In this document: positions 58,589-64,000 of the stretch, in pieces | How positions within the stretch are numbered: position 1 is the first letter of the stretch | Layout of the letters: each line of letters starts with the position of its first letter | Source: Diprion similis | Lineage: Eukaryota > Arthropoda > Insecta > Hymenoptera > Diprionidae | Assembly (NCBI RefSeq): GCF_021155765.1 | Contig: NC_060117.1 | Location: 8,584,001-8,648,000, forward strand | Direction: 5' to 3' | Length of the DNA stretch: 64,000 bases | Made by a program: the position numbers and the translations under genes | Notes under the pieces: model-generated | Seen by the model: only the letters and a program-made list of their open reading frames with translations | Databases searched by the model: none | What the model was told of the DNA's origin: nothing

Positions 58589-58823
58589 TTTTTACGGCAT
58601 GGGCATTGAAAAGTCCACTTTTTGTGGCAGTTTTCGTTCCGTAAAGTGACGCTTTATACGGCAGCGAACAAAGTTGCGGAATAAAGTCTTTATTCCGCAG
58701 TTTTGATGCGCAGTTCGAAGTGCGCATCCCAAACTGCCGAATAAAGTAACTTCGTCGAACAGATACAGCGACATAACCTCACTTTTCGTTTTGCTTTTTA
58801 ATGCCCATACCATAAAAAATATT
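58589..58823 (-). repeat. 250-bp TIR element with a conserved small open frame, copy 2
   Basis: Inverted relative to 44632-44881 and closely similar. The minus-strand frame 58592-58834 ends with the same peptide as copy 1 (CALRTAHQNCGIKTLFRNF...). It directly abuts the hairpin at 58825. Confidence 0.85.
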
Positions 58824-58824
58824 G

Positions 58825-58963
58825 TATGTGGCATGCCCGTAAACCGTTTTTTGGCTCGGATAATTTCAGTACTCGCTTCCGGCTCGCTTCCGGCTCGCCT
58901 TCAGCTCGTCCTGAAATCTTTATCCTTGCCAAAAAAACAGGCGGTTTACGGGCATGCCACATA
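58825..58963. repeat. Hairpin repeat
   Basis: TATGTGGCATGCCCGTAAACC is mirrored by GGTTTACGGGCATGCCACATA across the element, with CTCGCTTCCGG repeats in the loop. Confidence 0.85.
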
Positions 58964-58969
58964 AATAGC

Positions 58970-59660
58970 TATTTATGGATCAGCGTGATTGAAGGAATTA
59001 TAGTATAATGAATTGGAATAAAAATGTATATTTGGTTAGCACTAAACTGGGAGAAAGCTGTTTCAAATGTAATATTATACCCTTTTGAACATAGCAGCCT
59101 ATAAGAAATCTATGTAAAAGGAAAACTTTGCGCCTAGACTAAAAAATATGTATATTTAGATCTAGACATAAACAAAATCCTCAAGAAAATACTCTCGTGA
59201 GGAGATGAGAGCCAAAAAAGGGAGACTCTGATTTGGACGTGAGAACGAGCAGACCGAAATTACTGAGAAGAAATTACTGTTAAGATTAACTTTGCATTTT
59301 CATTTGAACTGTTGTTATATAAATAAATAAGCACTGTGTTTTTACATTCAAAATTATTATCGCTACATCCGTTGCTGACTTTCAATGAAGTTCAACTAAT
59401 CTGGCAAAGAAAATAAAAAGACAAGCTCACCGCACGCAGTCATCAGACAAATCGTTGTACAGAAGAGCCGTCTGTTGTTTAGATACGTGAAAATGAGAAT
59501 AAGAAACGAATATTTACTGGTATTCAATGGAAATATGAACATAGAGTACTGATGAATAAACCAAAATTTCAATTCTCCCGGGTCTGACGAAATTTTTGAA
59601 AAGAATACGAAAGTGCTTCATTTTGTCCGGTTTGCATACGTACCGGTCCCCTTCAATGTC
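58970..59660. other. No gene recognised
   Basis: AT-rich spacer between repeats. Confidence 0.3.
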
Positions 59661-59662
59661 AG

Positions 59663-60364
59663 ATTAACCGGTTGACTGGCATTGTATCATATATGATAAA
59701 AAAAAAAAGTTGTGCCAATTCTGCTTGTGTATCATATATGATCAAATCGAATAACTTTCTTGTTCACTAACCAGTTTAAATGATACTTGATGTACAATGG
59801 TTTTTGAGGTCACCGAATCTAAATCTGGAAATAGAATTGCAAGATTCAATATGGCGGGTCCAAAATGGCTGATCCAAAATACTTACAAGAAAAACTTTAT
59901 AGCGGAGTTTTTTCCGTCACTGATTACGAATCTGAAGTCAGAATTTTAAAATCAATCTCTAGTAACTTTTTTTTAACTTCAAAGGATGATAGATAAAAAA
60001 ATAATTGCTGTGATAAAATTGAAAGCACGAAAAACTATCAGTACAAAAAATCTGATTATAAAAGAGGATAAATTGAGAAGGTATTGAATAAATTGAAAAA
60101 TTCACCTCCATCCCCAATTTTAGGGGTTGAGAGTAGTAGACGAAATTAGAGTATCTGGTGCAATTGCCCCAATTCAAATATTTAGAAACGTTTTCTGATT
60201 TATTTGAAAAATTAAAAACTTAACCGTATAAGTACTGGTCGGGAGTTAGCAAATCGTATTAATAACCTCCAAAATCGGTTCAGCGACTCAAAATATCCCT
60301 ACATTCCAAATATTATGTCATTCGTTTAATTTTTTGTGCCAAGTCGTGCCAGTCAACCGGTTAA
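59663..60364. repeat. 700-bp element with TTAA-flanked inverted ends
   Basis: TTAACCGGTTGACTGGCA at the left is inverted at the right (TGCCAGTCAACCGGTTAA, with small differences). TTAA at both tips could be a piggyBac-type target duplication or part of the repeat. ATCATATATGAT palindromes occur twice inside. No coding frame. Confidence 0.6.
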
Positions 60365-60369
60365 CATAG

Positions 60370-61139
60370 GGAACAGACAACTTGATTTTTTGAACTCAAG
60401 CTTGACAAAAAGTTGGTAAAAATAATATATCGTGTTACAAGTCTGGAAAGTAGGCGATTACCGATGACTCTGATGAATTATGCAGCGTGAGCTGTATTGG
60501 ATGACATAAGGATGGCATATTCTAGTTTTTGCAATACCTACCTGTGAGAGAAAGTTTGATTCAAAAATCACCTGAGATTTTACCTGCGTCAAATTGAAGT
60601 AAGGTAACAAACTCACGGTCAACGACAGAGTGCGTGAAATTAAGTTGATCAAACGTGCGCATGCGAAAAAGAAAGCCCTAGGATGTAAAATGTAGTATTT
60701 CCATTGCACGCATGTGCCAACATCGCTTTACCGCACTTTCCAGTGATTAGGCACTTTCCACACGCTTCACAGGCTTCGGAAATCGAACTTTCTAATCAGG
60801 TGTTAAAAAATGTTTTTTTAGGTACGTATGTCAATATAAGTACAAGAAAAACACTTCGAGGGCTTACATCTGCAAGGCCCGTCAGAAAACCTGCGTAGAA
60901 AAGTGTTGAATAAGCAATCATTGACTAAGGACAAAAATATTTTCCAAATATATACATCATCAGAAAGATTGCCGGAAACAACAGAAATATACGAAGACTA
61001 TAAGTTTTCCCAAGAATGATATCAAGAGGCGGGCGAGGGTTTTCTGCATATAATTTCAATCAATTCACCATCTTCCTGGTGGTATAATAATTAAATAATT
61101 TCTTGCTCCCAACTTCTTCCGGAATGGAAACGCTTAGGT
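60370..61139. other. No gene recognised
   Basis: Spacer left of the esterase pseudogene. Short frames only. Confidence 0.3.
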
Positions 61140-62313
61140 GAGGTTACGCTTACCACAGACCATTTTGATACGGTTCCACGTCTCACACATTTCTTCACCG
61201 AGATCCACGCCAGTGAAAAGTTTTCCATGTATTTCCAAATAGTTCTTGGATGTCTTAGTCACTGGGTACCGTAGTTAGCAAATCATCGATCACTGAAGTT
61301 GGATTAATGGAAAATGGAACCATGAAAAGTTTCCGAAAATTGGTAACCATGAATTATACTCTCTGACATTTCACTCATGAGCGTATATTGTTATCCAAAT
61401 TACACAAGCTAGGATAGCGAGTTGGATAATTACCCAGTTTTTGCAAAGTTTGTCCATAACCTGAGCAACTTGTCACTAACCATCTGGTCAGGGAACCAGT
61501 CGCCATTTTCACTTGCTCGCGAAACGTCGACGGATAAAAGTGAAATTGATAATTTTCTTCACTGTGTGAAACTCCGACACCGATGAAATCTGAGAGCACA
61601 CATGGTGTGAAATATGAGATCAAGAATTGCCACTATAAAATTCTTCGTTCGTTTTCAAATATCACCCATGAAATGCTAATGTATTTTCAAACAGTTTGAT
61701 AGTACTTTACATAATTTCCGTATGCCAATTAACAAGGCATATTATTGGAGAGGACAGCTGACGCTCGTTACGAGATGAAATCACATCGAATTGTTTAAAA
61801 AAACTTCTTCTGCTAGTGATTTATATATAAATGCTTGACGTTTATCGAAATACAAAGGTCATTTTTCAAATTTCTGATAAAATCAAAGTTAGTTTTATCA
61901 TCAATTTTTTATCGAATAATGTATCGACCTAAGACCAAGAATGAACAAATCACTTGAAGAGAAAAATATTAGAATAAAATTCCATCAATAATGTAGACAT
62001 AATGCTGCAGATGAAACAAAATCATGTGGTAGTCGAACTTGGAAAATTTGAGAGTTACCAGAAGCCAAAATGTAGAACAAAATTATTCTTCCGTGAGTTA
62101 CAAGCGATGTTGGTATTTCGTTGAAAAAATTGGATTGTTCCTTTGAAATTCGTAATTCGGTATCAAAGTTTATACTCACCTTGAACCTCAATTTCCTTGC
62201 GGGAGAAGCTGCGTATGTACCACCTTTAAAAGCTATGTAAAACTCTCCAATAACAATTTTCACCAAAGCACCGCGAAGGCACCATTGTTGAACTTTAATC
62301 AAGGGTCACTCAT
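61140..62313 (-). pseudogene. Truncated carboxylesterase pseudogene G (exons 1, 7 and 8 only)
   Basis: Exon 1 remnant at 62180-62313: an ATG at 62313 leads to MSDP and then a stop, because the exon is 134 instead of 135 nt. After the shift it reads QQWCLRGALVK and YIAFKGG, with damaged PFAAPP. The donor GTGAG is kept. Exon 7 remnant at about 61434-61590 keeps GVSHSEEN and REQVKM, then shifts frame before SDKLLRLWTNFAKTG. Exon 8 remnant at about 61140-61308 has lost its acceptor AG (CCATTAATCC), and a small deletion causes a stop. Exons 2-6 are absent in the 590-base gap. It most resembles gene F. It cannot make an esterase. Confidence 0.88.
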
Positions 62314-62628
62314 ACTCTAATTTCAAATTTAAAATATTTAATTTTTTGTAATTTTCTTATTCGAATAATTCAAAAGGTATTGAATCAGTTAAATACAAAA
62401 TCTAATCAATTCTAGATTTAGAAAAGCTACGTAGATTCAGACCGAAGCCATTGTGAACCGGTAACTCGTTTTCGAGATACCGTCGAAAGAAAATTGATCA
62501 CACACATATATAATTTGGTGAATTCGTCGGTATACCGAGTGAGTCAACTGTTGTCCACTCAAATGGAAAACCCAAAGGAACCCAAATTCTCGCGTCAATC
62601 AGCAGAAGATGCTTTGAGAATTAGAGTC

Positions 62629-64000
62629 CTACTGACCACCTGTCATGGCTTCAATACGTTTCCACATTTCCCACATTTCTTTATCTGGATTTATACCATT
62701 GGAGAGCTTTTGATTGATTTCTAAGAAGTTCTTGGCTGTCTTGGTCACCGGTTTCCACTTCGTAGTAATCAGATCATCAACTACCGGGGTTGGATTACTG
62801 ATGAAACAAAAAAAAAACTCAGAAAGTTCTCAACGAAACAAATTTCTAAAATCGTAATGCAACTGGAGAAACTGATGAAACAAATTTCGTGTTATATTTA
62901 CCCAGTTCTCGCAAAATTCGTCCATAACCTGATCAATTTATCACTAAAGATCTGGTCAGGGGATCCTGGCTTCATTTTGACCTGCTCACGATAATTTTCC
63001 GGGAAGAAAAGATACTGATTCTCTTGGCCGTGAAGAACGCCTGTAAATTCGGATTCGTCATATCCGATGACACAAATGAGCTTAGAAATTTCCCGACCAG
63101 CCTGTTCTTGTATGGGTATATTTATATGTATAGTACAGTTACTTATCTACATACCTTCTCCAATCACACCGTAAATTAGTTTTGTCACCGAATCAGGACT
63201 GTCGTACGAAAACCTGTACAAATACGTCGGAGAGTTTTTTTCACGCTGAATATCAACCACTCTATGGACCTCCTTAACGAATTGCAGATCACCAGCGAAT
63301 CGAGCATAATTGGTAATGAGATCTCTGGTTATGGGCTTGCCTTTGTAATAAAATGTTTGAATCTCGTTAGTGAGCTCTGTTACCCTGGATGGCGCCCGGT
63401 CAGTAAGAACTCGAAGGACTGCCGCTTCAAAATTTTTTTCAACTGCATTATATACCTCTTCCGATCCGCCTAGAAAATAGATTTTCAAAAGCAGGATGAA
63501 ATTCAATACGAAGATCGCAACCGAAGTTATTAAAGATAAAAAATGTGAAGGAAATATTTGTTATCTGAGATGTCGTAGTGCGTTAAACTTACTCGTCAAA
63601 AAAATGACCCCCTCATGGGTGGTGTAACCAATGATAATCGGCACGTCAAAACCTTCTTGAACCAGTTCTTCAAGAGGCTTGGGAATCAATGGCTCTGCGC
63701 TACTGGTGTCGACAGTGGGTCGAAATGGAGTTAGAACATTCATTTTTTCCTGAAATCGACACGACAATTCGTATAAAGTTTCTTTAGAGTGAGGATGCAG
63801 ACTGTAAAAACCTGGACAAATGCTACAAGCACGCTGATGCCTAGCTGGTTACCTCTGGGGTTGACATTTTTTCCTGAACCTCAATAAGCTTTCGAACTGG
63901 AACAGTACGAAGATATTCAACGATCTCATTTGGGTCGGTGATATCTTTGCCAAAGGCAGCGATGTAGCGATGCACCATTTCTAACGGCTCCGAAATGTGT
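62629..64000 (-). CDS. Carboxylesterase (FE4/E4-like), gene F, 5' end outside window
   Basis: Exons on the minus strand: 63853 to the window edge (part of exon 4), 63593-63749, 63155-63469, 62902-63040 and 62629-62797 (stop TAG). All borders are GT-AG and the frame stays open. Landmarks are GKDITDPNEIVEYLRT (exon 4), YTTHEG with the acid Glu (exon 5), SPTYLYRFSYDSP (exon 6), and VLHGQENQYLF with the catalytic His, followed by LWTNFARTG (exon 7). The tail ends MTGGQ. The nucleophile exon lies outside the window. It is the most diverged paralogue seen here, and pseudogene G next to it is its closest relative. Confidence 0.9.

Noticed and set aside
58841-58963. Possible small structured RNA gene
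   Set aside because: The hairpin has transposon-like perfect arms and a relative at 30474, so a repeat is the simpler reading.

Overview
This window looks like an arthropod nuclear genome: AT-rich, split genes with GT-AG introns, and many DNA and RNA transposon remnants. The genes resemble the FE4/E4-like carboxylesterases (clade A alpha-esterases) of insects. A hymenopteran, possibly a sawfly-like lineage, is my best guess from the protein flavour, but the sequence does not prove it.

The host content is one tandem array of carboxylesterase genes, all on the minus strand. From left to right it holds gene A (46-2971, loses its last exons at the left edge), gene B (20855-29515, 525 aa), gene C (32075-35569, 528 aa), gene D (45242-49735, 535 aa), gene E (51532-58032, 528 aa), pseudogene G (about 61140-62313) and gene F (62629-64000, loses its first exons at the right edge). 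The complete genes have eight coding exons, and the first five have the same lengths in every complete gene: 135, 283, 186, 200 and 157 nt. The length changes sit in exons 6 to 8. Summed exon lengths give clean open frames for B, C, D and E. A duplicated but intact first exon (43832-43966) lies upstream of gene C inside a roughly 0.9 kb duplicated block, so C may have two first exons.

Between A and B (about 3.0-20.8 kb) lies a nested transposon region: a long foldback element (3490-4860) and a decayed Ty3/gypsy-like LTR retrotransposon (about 6503-17219). Inside the retrotransposon are a decayed Helitron (coding part 8099-11420, minus strand) and a foldback MITE (16451-16836), and a 600 bp repeat flanks it on both sides. 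Between C and D is a hAT-superfamily element (37986-41931) with matching terminal inverted repeats, a perfect 8-bp target duplication and a nearly intact BED/TTF-type zinc finger plus hAT transposase reading frame. Other introns and spacers carry foldback/MITE elements, minisatellites and a candidate solo LTR inside intron 1 of gene E.

The esterases probably hydrolyse carboxyl esters (diet, xenobiotic or hormone esters). Nothing in the sequence fixes the substrate. The array shows gene birth and death in progress: intact paralogues, a truncated pseudogene, a duplicated first exon and one paralogue (E) with an unusual nucleophile elbow. I found no tRNA, rRNA, CRISPR array or bacterial-type operon.
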